A stretch of 64,000 bases of DNA from Neptunomonas sp. GTDB taxonomy: Bacteria; Pseudomonadota; Gammaproteobacteria; Pseudomonadales; Balneatricaceae. The translations under genes and the position numbers were made by a program. Of the stretch, positions 44,001 through 53,751 are shown in pieces. The stretch spans positions 1 through 64,000 of the forward strand of contig NZ_JADGEV010000004.1 in NCBI RefSeq assembly GCF_016744175.1, in the 5' to 3' direction. The notes under the pieces are model-generated. The model did not search any database and was not told where the DNA came from. It saw nothing but the letters and a program-made list of their open reading frames with translations. The first letter of the stretch is position 1; every line of letters starts with the position of its first letter.

Positions 44001-46271
44001 ATGATTAGCCGATTGACGGTTCGTTTATTACTGATTCTAAGCGTTATTACTATCTTAGTAATGACAGCTTTCGTTATGGTGCGGTTTGATGCTGCATCTA
44101 GCTTAATGCAAAGCAACTTGGAAGAACGGAGTCATGCGGTAGCTGAACGCGTCGCAAATTCAGTGCGGCCAACGATTTGGAATATCTATAAGAAAGCTTA
44201 TGATCGCTCTTACACCGTAGAATTAGCCTCAGCTATTTTAGATTCAGAGATGTCTTCATCATTTGTGGAAGGAATCAAAGTCTTTGGGAACTTTGGCCAT
44301 CTGTATATGGGACGAATTAAAATCAATGACAAGATTGTTAGCTTTGATAAAGTGTTGCATTCTCGTATTTGGATAGACAGCCCTAACCGCCTTAAATTAC
44401 CGATAAAAGCGGGTGAGGTTAGTATCGGTAATGTAGAAATCAGTTTTAGCGATAAGGTATTTACCGATAATTTGTACCGTAACTTGATCGTTGAGATTAC
44501 TCAGGTTGCTATTGTTAGTTTAATGTTTGTAGGTTCCCTGTATCTTTTACTGCGTTTTGCCTTGGTAACCCCAATGCAATCGTTACAGGTAGCTGAACAA
44601 GCACTCGATGCCATTAATGAAGCTGTTTTTGTGGTTGATAAATATGGCCGAGTCCTCGATGTTAACCCTGCTTACAGTAAAATCACCTATTATTCTGAAA
44701 ATGAACTCATCGGTTCAACTCCTGCAATTCACTCAAGCAATGATACGTCTATCGATTTTACGATGCTGATATCCAATAGCTTTATAAGTAAAGGGAATTG
44801 GTCTGGAGAGGTTATTGGGCAGAAAAAGGATGGGACTGAGTTTCCTGGTTGGCTAAGCTTAAACCGTGTTGATAGGAAAAGTAAGACGATTAAGTATGTT
44901 GGTGTGTTAACTGATATTGCTGAGAAAAAAGCAGCAGAAGACAAGCTGCACACACTTGCCTATTTTGATTCATTAACCGATGTGCCTAACCGACATGCTT
45001 TTCTTGTGCGTTTTGATCAGCAACTTGAGTTAGCTAGGCGTGATAAACATAGAGTAGGTTTACTGTACCTAGATCTTGATAATTTTAAATGGGCTAACGA
45101 TCAGTATGGGCATGCAGTAGGGGATCAACTTTTAATAAGTGTGGCAGGCCAGTTTAAGGAACGACTGCGTGAGTCTGATATGCTTTACCGTATTGGTGGC
45201 GATGAATTTACAGTAGTTATTTCTGATTATAAAAATGAGGATCAGCTTGTACGTTTAGCAATGGATTTAATTAAACAAGCAAGCAAAGAGTATTTGATTG
45301 AAGGAAAGTCCATTAATTTAGGTGCAAGTGTTGGTATCTCGACTTTTCCTAAAGATTCAGATAATGCTAAAGATCTCATTATTCAGGCGGATACTGCTAT
45401 GTATCAGGCAAAAGAGGCGGGGCGTGGTCAAGTTCATTTTTTTTCATCTGAACTGGATATGCAACGTCAGGAACAGCAAAGCATCGAACAGCAACTTAAG
45501 GTCGCCATTGCTGAGAATCGTCTGCAACTTTATTACCAGCCAAAAGTAATCTGTAGTCAAAGTAAGATGACATGTAATAGTGCGGAAGCATTAGTGAGAT
45601 GGATTGAAAATGATAGGGTGTTATTTGCTCCCGATCAGTTTATCGCTATTGCAGAACAAACTAACTTAATTTGCGAGCTCGGTTATTGGGTGATTCACAC
45701 TGCCTGTGAGCAGTTATCTACTTGGGATAAATCAGGGTTTGATAATCTAAAAATTGCAATTAATTTATCCCCTCGGCAGTTACGAGATGAGAAATTATAT
45801 GATTACCTATTAGAGCAAATGACACTGTTTGATATTGGTCCTGAGATGCTAGAGCTGGAAATTACAGAGCATGCAGTGATAGAAAATATAGAAGAATCAC
45901 TTCAAACGCTCGAAAAGTTAAAAACATTGGGAGTGTCTATCGCAATGGATGACTTTGGTACTGGTTACTCATCGTTAAGCTATTTAAAACAACTTCCTAT
46001 CGATGTTCTGAAAATTGACCGCTCATTTATTCAAACGATACCCAGTCATCAAGGTGATATAGCGATTGTTACGGCTATATTCTCTATTGCGAAGGCATTG
46101 AATTTAGCCGTTGTGGCTGAAGGGGTTGAAAATCTGCAACAGTTGGATTTTCTTACTTTACATAACTGCGATATGGTTCAAGGCTATTATTTTGCATCGG
46201 CATTAAGCAATGAAGACTTCATAGATTGGTTAGAAAATAACTGCACTGATAGATGCACTATTTCAACTTGA
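44001..46271 (+). CDS. membrane sensor with PAS, GGDEF and EAL domains
   Basis: 756 aa. TM1 about residues 8-26, a periplasmic part of about 135 residues, TM2 near 160-182, PAS about 195-310 (VFVVDKYGRVLDVNPAYSKIT), GGDEF about 320-480 with RIGGDEF, and EAL from 500 with EALVRW and DDFGTGYSSL. Both catalytic motifs look intact, so it could make and degrade c-di-GMP. Paired with the DctP-type binding protein, it likely reads ligand-loaded binding protein in the periplasm. Confidence 0.93.
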   Translation: MISRLTVRLLLILSVITILVMTAFVMVRFDAASSLMQSNLEERSHAVAERVANSVRPTIWNIYKKAYDRSYTVELASAILDSEMSSSFVEGIKVFGNFGHLYMGRIKINDKIVSFDKVLHSRIWIDSPNRLKLPIKAGEVSIGNVEISFSDKVFTDNLYRNLIVEITQVAIVSLMFVGSLYLLLRFALVTPMQSLQVAEQALDAINEAVFVVDKYGRVLDVNPAYSKITYYSENELIGSTPAIHSSNDTSIDFTMLISNSFISKGNWSGEVIGQKKDGTEFPGWLSLNRVDRKSKTIKYVGVLTDIAEKKAAEDKLHTLAYFDSLTDVPNRHAFLVRFDQQLELARRDKHRVGLLYLDLDNFKWANDQYGHAVGDQLLISVAGQFKERLRESDMLYRIGGDEFTVVISDYKNEDQLVRLAMDLIKQASKEYLIEGKSINLGASVGISTFPKDSDNAKDLIIQADTAMYQAKEAGRGQVHFFSSELDMQRQEQQSIEQQLKVAIAENRLQLYYQPKVICSQSKMTCNSAEALVRWIENDRVLFAPDQFIAIAEQTNLICELGYWVIHTACEQLSTWDKSGFDNLKIAINLSPRQLRDEKLYDYLLEQMTLFDIGPEMLELEITEHAVIENIEESLQTLEKLKTLGVSIAMDDFGTGYSSLSYLKQLPIDVLKIDRSFIQTIPSHQGDIAIVTAIFSIAKALNLAVVAEGVENLQQLDFLTLHNCDMVQGYYFASALSNEDFIDWLENNCTDRCTIST

Positions 46272-46491
46272 AGTATCAGAAAATAGATGGCTTTTACGAT
46301 AATGCTTTAAATGTTCTGTAATCGTATGGGATTGAAATAGGCCATGCTTTTTGTCTAATGCACCGTACTTTTCCTAACAAATATTACAGTGAGAAGCCCC
46401 TTTTATCATTATTTCCCTTTCCAGTGGTTGGAATTCTAAACTGGAAGAATTAGCCTAAAGTCCATTGCGCGAAATGAAAGGATTAATATAG

Positions 46492-47367
46492 ATGATATTT
46501 GGACAAGGGTTTACTAAAAGGCGTGTGAAAACTTCCTCAGCTGAGATTAATCTAGTTGAAGGAGGGAGCGGCGCTCCTTTGCTTCTTTTACATGGCTACC
46601 CACAAACCCATGTAATTTGGCGAGATATTGCTAAGAACCTCATGAATGATTTCCATGTTATCTGTCCTGATTTGCGCGGTTATGGCGATAGCTCAAAACC
46701 GCCAAGCGCAGATGATCACTTGCCTTATTCAAAGCGTGTGATGGCTCAGGATATGGTTGAAGTAATGGACTCTTTGGGATATCAGGAGTTTTTTGTGGCA
46801 GGTCATGACCGGGGGGCGAGAGTGGTTCACCGACTTGCACTTGATCATCCTAAGAAAGTAAAAAAGGCATGCGTAATGGACATCGCACCGACTCATCATA
46901 TGTTTAAAAATACTGATCAAGCCTTTGCAACGGGGTATTATCACTGGTTTTTTCTGATTCAGCCTAACGGACTTCCTGAACATATGATTGGTGCTGATCC
47001 CGCTTACTACCTAACTGAAAAAATGAAACGCTGGAGTGCCCCAGGAGCCGTATTTAACGATCAGGCAATGGGTGAATACATTCGCTGTTTTAGTTCACCC
47101 GAATCGATTCATGCCAGTTGTGAAGATTATCGTGCTGCCGCGAGTATTGACCTACAACATGACGAAAATGATTGTGATATCAAGCTTATGTGTCCGCTTC
47201 TTGTTTTATGGGGCACTCAAGGGTTTGTACACCATCATTATGATGTGCTGAATGTATGGCGTGCTAAGGCTCAGCACGTTGAAGGAAAGGGAATAGATTG
47301 CGGTCACTTTTTGCCAGAGGAAGCGCCGGTTGTCGTTTGTGATGAAATGCTTAGGTTCTTTGTTTAG
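46492..47367 (+). CDS. alpha/beta hydrolase, haloacetate dehalogenase family
   Basis: 291 aa. Nucleophile Asp in AGHDRGARVVHRLALDHP, oxyanion strand LLHGYPQTHVIW, DLRGYGDSSKP, halide-site His-Trp in GYYHWFFLIQPNGLPE, and catalytic His in CGHFLPEEAP. These match fluoroacetate dehalogenases such as RPA1163 in order and spacing. Fluoroacetate activity is possible but not assured. Confidence 0.82.
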   Translation: MIFGQGFTKRRVKTSSAEINLVEGGSGAPLLLLHGYPQTHVIWRDIAKNLMNDFHVICPDLRGYGDSSKPPSADDHLPYSKRVMAQDMVEVMDSLGYQEFFVAGHDRGARVVHRLALDHPKKVKKACVMDIAPTHHMFKNTDQAFATGYYHWFFLIQPNGLPEHMIGADPAYYLTEKMKRWSAPGAVFNDQAMGEYIRCFSSPESIHASCEDYRAAASIDLQHDENDCDIKLMCPLLVLWGTQGFVHHHYDVLNVWRAKAQHVEGKGIDCGHFLPEEAPVVVCDEMLRFFV

Positions 47368-47490
47368 CATCAATGAGAAAGGAACTGAACTGCTGACCAT
47401 TCACCCACACAAGGATGAGTGGTATTGTGGCGGGTACATGGCGCTGGATACCAGCGTTACTTTAATAAAGCAGTAAATAATAAGGTTTAG

Positions 47491-47784
47491 ATGATGGAAA
47501 TTGCCATAGATATCCAAAAAAAACTTGAGCTTGATTTTGGCTCAGAATTGTCTTTCGCTAAAGATGAAATTGAAGCGCTGTATGCTGCTACAAACTGGCA
47601 AATTAGCGACAAAATGATTCGTTCAATTATCTATTTGGCCAAGGGTGATTTCACATTATTGAAAAGCACTATAGAGCTTGCGAGAAAAGATTATAAAGAC
47701 GTGCTGTGGCAAGCGGAATACAACCGTGGGGATGATCAGCTAAGGGACTTTAATAAAACTTTTGAAGAGCTTGGTTTTGTATAA
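47491..47784 (+). CDS. hypothetical protein (97 aa)
   Basis: Helical acidic protein with no family recognised (ELDFGSELSFAKDEIEALYAATNWQ). Start ATG ATG at 47491/47494. It precedes the RDD gene by only 3 bases, so the two are probably translationally coupled. Confidence 0.65.
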   Translation: MMEIAIDIQKKLELDFGSELSFAKDEIEALYAATNWQISDKMIRSIIYLAKGDFTLLKSTIELARKDYKDVLWQAEYNRGDDQLRDFNKTFEELGFV

Positions 47785-47787
47785 GTA

Positions 47788-48231
47788 ATGAAATCATTGA
47801 ATAATAATTACGCGGGCTTTTGGATACGGTTTGGTGCATCGATTATTGATATGGTTATTATGGTGCTCGTGATATATGTACCGTTGAGCCTTATTTATGG
47901 TGACCAATATGGAAACGAAGATCAGCTGATTCATGGTGTTTGGGATGTTCTGTTGGGGTACGTAGTTCCCATTTTTGCAACCATTTGGTTTTGGCTTAAA
48001 TATATGGCGACACCAGGAAAAATAGTGACGAAATTAAAAGTTGTTGATGCGGTTAGTGGACAAAAAATGAGCACGACCCAAGCAACTATTCGCTACTTTG
48101 CTTATATACCAGCGGCAATTCCTTTAGGGTTAGGGTTTATTTGGGTTGGTATTGATAAAAAGAAACAGGGTTGGCACGACAAACTAGCTGGCACTGTGGT
48201 TGTTCGAAACAGAGAAAATGAATTAAGTTAA
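47788..48231 (+). CDS. RDD family membrane protein
   Basis: 147 aa, three transmembrane helices. RDD signature GFWIRFGASIIDMVIMVLV near the N-terminus and ATPGKIVTKLKVVDAVSG plus KKKQGWHDKLAGTVVVR at the end. Transport role proposed for the family; substrate unknown. Confidence 0.88.
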   Translation: MKSLNNNYAGFWIRFGASIIDMVIMVLVIYVPLSLIYGDQYGNEDQLIHGVWDVLLGYVVPIFATIWFWLKYMATPGKIVTKLKVVDAVSGQKMSTTQATIRYFAYIPAAIPLGLGFIWVGIDKKKQGWHDKLAGTVVVRNRENELS

Positions 48232-48579
48232 ATAGTAAAGAGATCTAACATGCCATGTAAGCAGAGTGTTGTAAGTTCAGCCTCTTCTTGAGATCTATTT
48301 TCTAAAGAATCGTATTGCCTATTCTCGATAGGGTTACATTTTTAAACGTCTACGACCTATGAGTGATTACTACTTTGATCTTGATTGTTGCGGTATGAAA
48401 GACAATGACTATGGTTGTTTGATTCATAAAAAAAATTGCGTTAAATCAGTGTTTTTTTCTCTTGAAAAGTACATTATCCTCTGCATTCATTACAAAGATG
48501 TAACCGGGAAGCCACAAGCCTCCTGATTATTAACGAAGGCAAGCTTATCCTGCTTGCCTCATGCTTTAAGGAAACACCC
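48232..48579. other. gene-free leader region of the LivK-like gene
   Basis: 348 bp without a gene. A stem-loop ggcaagc/gcttgcc (48538-48558) sits 20 bases before the start codon at 48580 and may control translation or be an attenuator. Nothing else seen. Confidence 0.5.
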
Positions 48580-49689
48580 ATGAAGCTTGCTAAAAATATT
48601 TGTACAACTTTACTCTGCACCGTAATTAGTGTTTCGGCCCAGGCCACAGAAATGCTCGAAATTGGTATTGCTGGCCCATTTTCGGGCCCTGTTTCTCAGT
48701 ATGGTCAGATGCAGCTGCAAGGCGCTTACGCAGCAATAGAAATGATTAATGATACTGGTGGTGTTAATGGTCAGCTGATTAAAGCCGTTGAATACGATGA
48801 TGCTTGTGAGCCTAAACAGGCCGTTTCCGTTGCGAACAGAATTGTTCAAGATGGTGTTAAATATGTTGTAGGGCATTTATGTTCAAGTTCAACGCAACCA
48901 GCAACTGATGTTTATCAAGATGAAGATATCATAGTAATAACCGGCTCTACTAACCCAGGTATTACACGACGTGGTTATCAAAATATATTCCGGACTATAG
49001 GACTTGATTCAGAGCAAGGTAAAACTGCAGCTGATTACATTTCAGAAACATTAGCACCTAAACGCGTAGCCATTATTCATGATAAACAACAATACGGGAA
49101 AGGCGTAGCTCTTATTGTACGCGATCATTTACTAGCTAATGGCGTTAATGTAGTGAGTGTAGATGGCATAAATCATAGTGAGAAAGATTTTTCTGCTCTT
49201 GTTGGTAAATTGAAGCGTCAGGGGGTTGATCTGGTCTATTATGGCGGGTATCACCCTGAATTGGCACTCATTATGCGCCAAGGGAATGAGGTTGGCTTTA
49301 AACCCACTTACATGGGGCCCGAAGGGCTTGGTAATAAGGATATCGCCTATCTAGCAGGCGAGGCTGTAGAAGGTTTATTAGTGACCTTACCAGCGCGCTA
49401 TGATTTGATGAAAAAGAATCAACCTGTAGTTCAACACCTAAAAGAAAAAGGAATTGATCCTAAAGGTCCGTTTATTTGGACGAGTTATGCAGCGGTGCAA
49501 GCCTTAGTCAATGCCATGACACGCGCAGGAGAGCAAGATACTAAAAAGGTTGCGCAAGCGCTTCATTCTCATACAATCGATACGGTTATAGGGCCTATAA
49601 GTTGGGATGAGAAAGGGGACTTGAATGGATTTGAGTTTGGTGTTTACGAATGGCATGCTGATGGAACAGGTACACGCGTTCAAAAGTAA
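48580..49689 (+). CDS. branched-chain amino acid-type ABC binding protein
   Basis: 369 aa, LivJ/LivK type. Signal peptide ends SVSAQA. Type 1 periplasmic fold: IGIAGPFSGPVSQYGQMQLQGAYAAIEMIN, DDACEPKQAVSVANRIVQ, VVGHLCSSSTQPATD, and a C-terminal GEFxFG-like FGVYEWHADGTG. No livHMGF genes follow, so it is either used by a remote permease or by a sensor. Confidence 0.9.
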   Translation: MKLAKNICTTLLCTVISVSAQATEMLEIGIAGPFSGPVSQYGQMQLQGAYAAIEMINDTGGVNGQLIKAVEYDDACEPKQAVSVANRIVQDGVKYVVGHLCSSSTQPATDVYQDEDIIVITGSTNPGITRRGYQNIFRTIGLDSEQGKTAADYISETLAPKRVAIIHDKQQYGKGVALIVRDHLLANGVNVVSVDGINHSEKDFSALVGKLKRQGVDLVYYGGYHPELALIMRQGNEVGFKPTYMGPEGLGNKDIAYLAGEAVEGLLVTLPARYDLMKKNQPVVQHLKEKGIDPKGPFIWTSYAAVQALVNAMTRAGEQDTKKVAQALHSHTIDTVIGPISWDEKGDLNGFEFGVYEWHADGTGTRVQK

Positions 49690-49727
49690 GTTGATAATCT
49701 AAACACAGATACAATTTAGTAACAGTG

Positions 49728-49760
49728 AGCGCCATAAGGATTTTACTTATGGCGCTTTTT
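49728..49760 (+). terminator. intrinsic terminator of the LivK-like gene
   Basis: agcgccataag/cttatggcgct stem followed by TTTTT. Confidence 0.9.
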
Positions 49761-49887
49761 ATTGTCTCGTTTTTAATATAGTAATGGATTTTAATAGCAG
49801 TTTTTGTATATTATTTTAGTAGCTATTAACTTCCTACGAATTTATTAAATCACATGACATTGTAGCAGGTATGCTCGGAGATTTTTT

Positions 49888-51024
49888 ATGGATGAATATA
49901 AGAGTATTGGTGGATATGTATCTACTAACAGACATAGATTTGAAAACTATCCCTTCCAATTTCTTTGGGTTTTCTTATCCGGAAAAGAAATTATAAATCG
50001 TAAGCGTTTTTTTAAGCCCAGCAGTATTACACACTTGTGGACAGCTTTTATTTATTTGGCAGTGGGCGCTATAGGTGTTGCAGTGTTTTTAGAATCAAAA
50101 AATATTGTATATTTACTATTATCTCAACTATTTATTGTTGGTGGTTCTCGGTACATGATCACTACAAATATGCATATGATGTCTCATGGTGTCTTTTTCA
50201 ATAAAAAAAAAATAGACTTTATTTTTTGTGAAGTACTCACGACCGTTTTTTTTGTACAAAGTTGTCAAAATTATCGAGCAGATCATCTCAACCACCATGG
50301 GAAAAGTTTTGGTTCTACCGAGGATGGTGATGCTCAACAAGTGGTTGATCTAGGGTTTGTCTCCGGGAAAAGCAAAGCTCAACTTTGGCTCCATCTTCTG
50401 GTCTTGTGTGTAAGCCCATTGTTCCATTTTCAATCCCTCAAGAGTCGCTTTATTGATAACTTTTGGCTTTGTAGTAACACTCGAAAAGTAATGAGTGTCT
50501 CGTGGCTTCTGATACTAGGAATAGGTGCTGACTATATTGGTTTTGAGTGGTTATTTTGGGCCTACCTATTCCCCGTGCTTTTCTTATGCCAAATTGCGAC
50601 TTTACTCCAATTAATATGTGAACATATTTGGATCTCAACGACACTTACGCCCAAGCAATGTCATGTTCAATTAACGAACGGCCGATATTGCGGCACTGAA
50701 TTCCCTTCTACTAAATCATGGACCCCGTTGTTCTTATTTGATTGTTGTATATGGTTACTGCGTAATATATTAATTGAGTTGCCTATCAGAATAGCCGTGT
50801 TTCAGGGTACTGTGCCGTCTCATGATTGGCATCATCAGTTTTGTGGAAGCAGGAAATGGCCCGACAGTGCCATGCTCCGAGAAGAGCATATTCAAAAGCA
50901 GTTAGCTGAAAAAGGGGTGTCAACATATACGGAAATATGGGGAACGATTGAGATTATTGATAATGTCTTTACGCATATCAGCCAGTCCATTGCATACCCT
51001 GAAAAACCTTGCGGTATCAATTAA
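49888..51024 (+). CDS. membrane fatty acid desaturase/hydroxylase-like protein
   Basis: 378 aa, several hydrophobic helices. Histidine boxes for a di-iron site: HMMSH (about residue 92), HLNHHG (about 133) and HDWHHQF (about 313). These match membrane desaturases and hydroxylases. Target lipid or alcohol unknown. The gene is more AT-rich than its neighbours and stands alone. Confidence 0.8.
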   Translation: MDEYKSIGGYVSTNRHRFENYPFQFLWVFLSGKEIINRKRFFKPSSITHLWTAFIYLAVGAIGVAVFLESKNIVYLLLSQLFIVGGSRYMITTNMHMMSHGVFFNKKKIDFIFCEVLTTVFFVQSCQNYRADHLNHHGKSFGSTEDGDAQQVVDLGFVSGKSKAQLWLHLLVLCVSPLFHFQSLKSRFIDNFWLCSNTRKVMSVSWLLILGIGADYIGFEWLFWAYLFPVLFLCQIATLLQLICEHIWISTTLTPKQCHVQLTNGRYCGTEFPSTKSWTPLFLFDCCIWLLRNILIELPIRIAVFQGTVPSHDWHHQFCGSRKWPDSAMLREEHIQKQLAEKGVSTYTEIWGTIEIIDNVFTHISQSIAYPEKPCGIN

Positions 51025-51138
51025 TGGCGATTTTGTTTTATTCTAAGTAAGGCTCGGATTATTTAATCAGGTTAACTGTTTTACCTTGTCGATAATGTAT
51101 ATATGAGTATTCTCATTAAGAATAAAAATGGAGACTTC

Positions 51139-51663
51139 ATGAAAGTATTAGCATTTGCAGCCAGCAGCAGTACAACATCAATCAACAAACGATTAGTCAC
51201 GTATGCGACTACCTTGATGGCATCTGCAGAGATAGAAATCTTGGATCTGAACGACTATGAGCTTCCATTGTTTAGTGAAGATAAAGAGAAAGTGTTGGGA
51301 AAGCCTAAATTAGCCCAAGATTTTTTAGATAGCATAGCTGCTAGTGATGCGCTTATTGTATCTTTTGCTGAACATAACGGATCATATAGCGCTGCCTATA
51401 AAAATTTATTTGATTGGTGCTCTAGAATCAATCCAAAAGTATTTCAAAATAAACCTATGGTGCTTTTATCGACCTCACCTGGTGCGCGTGGTGGGGCCGG
51501 TGTTTTAGCGTTGGCTGAGAACTCTGCACCTTTTTTTTCCGGTGATGTGAAAGCCAGTTATTCATTACCTAGCTTTTATGAAAATTTTGATCTTGAGGGC
51601 TCATGCGTGAATAACGAAGATATAAAAGTACTGATGCAATCTGCTATAGATAAGCTTAAATAA
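51139..51663 (+). CDS. NADPH-dependent FMN reductase
   Basis: 174 aa from ATG 51139 (MKVLAFAASSSTTSINKRL), preceded by ggag; the ORF-track start at 51103 is 12 residues earlier and atypical. Flavodoxin-like fold with FAEHNGSYSAAYKNLFDWCSR and STSPGARGG. Quinone or flavin reduction likely. Confidence 0.88.
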   Translation: MKVLAFAASSSTTSINKRLVTYATTLMASAEIEILDLNDYELPLFSEDKEKVLGKPKLAQDFLDSIAASDALIVSFAEHNGSYSAAYKNLFDWCSRINPKVFQNKPMVLLSTSPGARGGAGVLALAENSAPFFSGDVKASYSLPSFYENFDLEGSCVNNEDIKVLMQSAIDKLK

Positions 51664-51853
51664 CAGCCAAATAAGATTGACATAAAATTCACATGGAAAT
51701 CATTCGTTCAGTATTTATGCTGTTGCATAATCAGTGAAAGGGAAGGTTTTGTAACAACATTTGTAACATCGTAAGCAAACTGTTGTCCGAGTCTTTATAT
51801 TGATATCGCTGTAATGGCGGTATCTCACCGGAAACTTTGAAGAGAGATGTTAC

Positions 51854-52447
51854 ATGAAGAACAATCTTATGTTACTTGCTGTTGTGACGGGTTTACTTTC
51901 ATATGGGGCACATGTAAATGCAGATAAAACTGTACTAGCAGGTGGTTGTTTTTGGTGTATGGAATCAGATTTTGAGAAGCTAGAAGGTGTGACCGATGTT
52001 GTTTCTGGCTTCACTGGTGGGACGCTAAAATACCCAACGTATAATGGTAATCATAAAGGACATTATGAAGCTGTTGAAATCACTTACGATCCTAAAAAGG
52101 TTAGCTATAAAGAGTTATTGGCACATTATTGGGTAAATATTGATCCATTCGACTCACGAGGGCAGTTTTGCGATAAAGGGTTTAGTTATTTGAGCGCTAT
52201 ATTTGTGGCAGATGGTAAAGAACGAGCATTGGCTGAGGCATCAAGAGAAGAAGTCGTTGCACAATTTCCCAATCAAAAAGTAGTAACCCCCATTCTTGCG
52301 GCATCCACCTTTTACCCAATTCAAGGGAGAGAGAGCTATCACCAAGATTACTACAAAAACAATCCGCTACGATATAAAGCGTATCGTTGGAATTGCGGCC
52401 GTGATCAGCGTTTAAAGACAATTTGGGGTGATAAAGCAACGCATTAA
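51854..52447 (+). CDS. msrA: exported peptide methionine sulfoxide reductase
   Basis: 197 aa with a Sec signal peptide (LLSYGAHVNA) so it acts in the periplasm, unlike the usual cytoplasmic MsrA. Catalytic Cys in GGCFWCMESDF, and the conserved VDPFDSRGQFCDKG and YHQDYYKNNP. A further Cys in RWNCGRDQ may resolve. Followed 15 bases later by the GFA gene. Confidence 0.93.
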   Translation: MKNNLMLLAVVTGLLSYGAHVNADKTVLAGGCFWCMESDFEKLEGVTDVVSGFTGGTLKYPTYNGNHKGHYEAVEITYDPKKVSYKELLAHYWVNIDPFDSRGQFCDKGFSYLSAIFVADGKERALAEASREEVVAQFPNQKVVTPILAASTFYPIQGRESYHQDYYKNNPLRYKAYRWNCGRDQRLKTIWGDKATH

Positions 52448-52462
52448 GAAGGAGCAAAGCTT

Positions 52463-52861
52463 GTGACAATGAAAGGAAGCTGTTTGTGCAAGGCGGTAGT
52501 TTACGAAGTTGATTCGCTGGATATGCCGATAAGCCATTGTCATTGTTCTACGTGTCAAAAAGCGCATGCTGCCGCGTTTGTAGCCACAGCCGGTGTAATG
52601 AGGGAGCATTTTAGATGGAGTAAAGGAGAAGAGGTTAGAGCCTTTTTTGAGTCATCTAAAGGGAAATACCGGCATTTCTGTTCTCAGTGTGGCTCACATC
52701 TTATGGCTGAACGCGAAGGTGCACCTCATGTGATTCTTCGTGTGGCAACATTAGATAATGATCCTGGCGTAAAACCGCAGTCCCATATTTGGCAATCGCA
52801 TGATAAATCATGGCTGGAATATAAAGATGTTCCAGCCTATGAAGAATGGCAAACGGATTAG
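52463..52861 (+). CDS. GFA (Gfa-like zinc) family protein
   Basis: 132 aa. Zinc-binding Cys pattern of the glutathione-dependent formaldehyde-activating family: SCLCKAV, HCHCSTCQKAHAAAF and FCSQCGSHL. True Gfa activity is uncertain for stand-alone members. GTG start with aaggagc 8 bases upstream; ATG at 52469 is possible. Confidence 0.85.
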   Translation: MTMKGSCLCKAVVYEVDSLDMPISHCHCSTCQKAHAAAFVATAGVMREHFRWSKGEEVRAFFESSKGKYRHFCSQCGSHLMAEREGAPHVILRVATLDNDPGVKPQSHIWQSHDKSWLEYKDVPAYEEWQTD

Positions 52862-52890
52862 ATGAGTGCTTGCTACCGTTGAGTTTATCG

Positions 52891-53751
52891 TTAATCCGTT
52901 AGTGTATTGTTTTGATAATCTTCAATCGCTTGATCCACTTCTTTCATGGTGTTCATCACGAATGGACCATACTGCGCGATAGGTTCGCCTATCGCTTTAC
53001 CCGCTATTAACAGCAATCGTGCCTCAACTTCTGGTGCGTGAATAGTCACGCTGTCTCCTGACCCTAAAACGGCTGCGTTGTTATGACTGAGCGCTTGTTT
53101 GTTGATTTCTGCTTGTCCTTCAAACAGATAAATGAAGGCACTTAAGCTGCTGCTAACAGGTAGGCTAAGGTGCTCACCTTTTGGTATTTGAATATCAAGG
53201 TAGATAGCTTGTGTGCTGCCTGCAGCAATAGGCCCGGTAGCAAGCTTATCTTCTAACTGATATTCACCCGCAATGACTTTAATGGTGCAACCATTACCAA
53301 GTGTTATGACCGGGACTTCTTCGGGTTCTATATTCTGATAAGCGGCCGGCTTCATTTTTTCGCTAGCCGGTAAGTTAATCCATAATTGAAAGCCACGCAT
53401 TAAGCCTTCTGTCATCTGAGGGCGCTCCTCGTGAATAACGCCTCGTCCAGCTGTCATCCATTGCACACCACCTGCACGTAAGTCTCCTTCATTGCCCATA
53501 TGGTCTCTATGGATCATGTGTCCATCTAGCATATAGGTGACGGTTTCAAAGCCTCGGTGGGGGTGAGGAGGGAAACCTGCAATGTAGTCATCAGGGTTAG
53601 TTGAAGAAAAAGCATCAAGCATCAAAAAAGGATCAATACGCGATGCTGAGTTTTTACCTACACTACGCTTAAGTTTTACACCTGCACCATCTTGGCTATC
53701 TACGGCCGCAACGATACGAGTAATCGTTCTTTGTTGTGTTGAGGTGCTCAT
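52891..53751 (-). CDS. pirin family protein
   Basis: 286 aa bicupin. HPHRGFETVTYMLDG and HEERPQ give the Fe-binding His/Glu set; RADPFLM-like SRIDPFLMLDAF opens the family core. Some pirins have quercetinase activity. It overlaps the upstream yqjG-like gene by 4 bases, last gene of the azoR operon. Confidence 0.92.
   Translation of the reverse strand: MSTSTQQRTITRIVAAVDSQDGAGVKLKRSVGKNSASRIDPFLMLDAFSSTNPDDYIAGFPPHPHRGFETVTYMLDGHMIHRDHMGNEGDLRAGGVQWMTAGRGVIHEERPQMTEGLMRGFQLWINLPASEKMKPAAYQNIEPEEVPVITLGNGCTIKVIAGEYQLEDKLATGPIAAGSTQAIYLDIQIPKGEHLSLPVSSSLSAFIYLFEGQAEINKQALSHNNAAVLGSGDSVTIHAPEVEARLLLIAGKAIGEPIAQYGPFVMNTMKEVDQAIEDYQNNTLTD

Noticed and set aside
47387-47476. Open frame ending ...YMALDTSVTLIKQ after the dehalogenase gene
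   Set aside because: Protein-like but no start codon or known family; too short to call a pseudogene.
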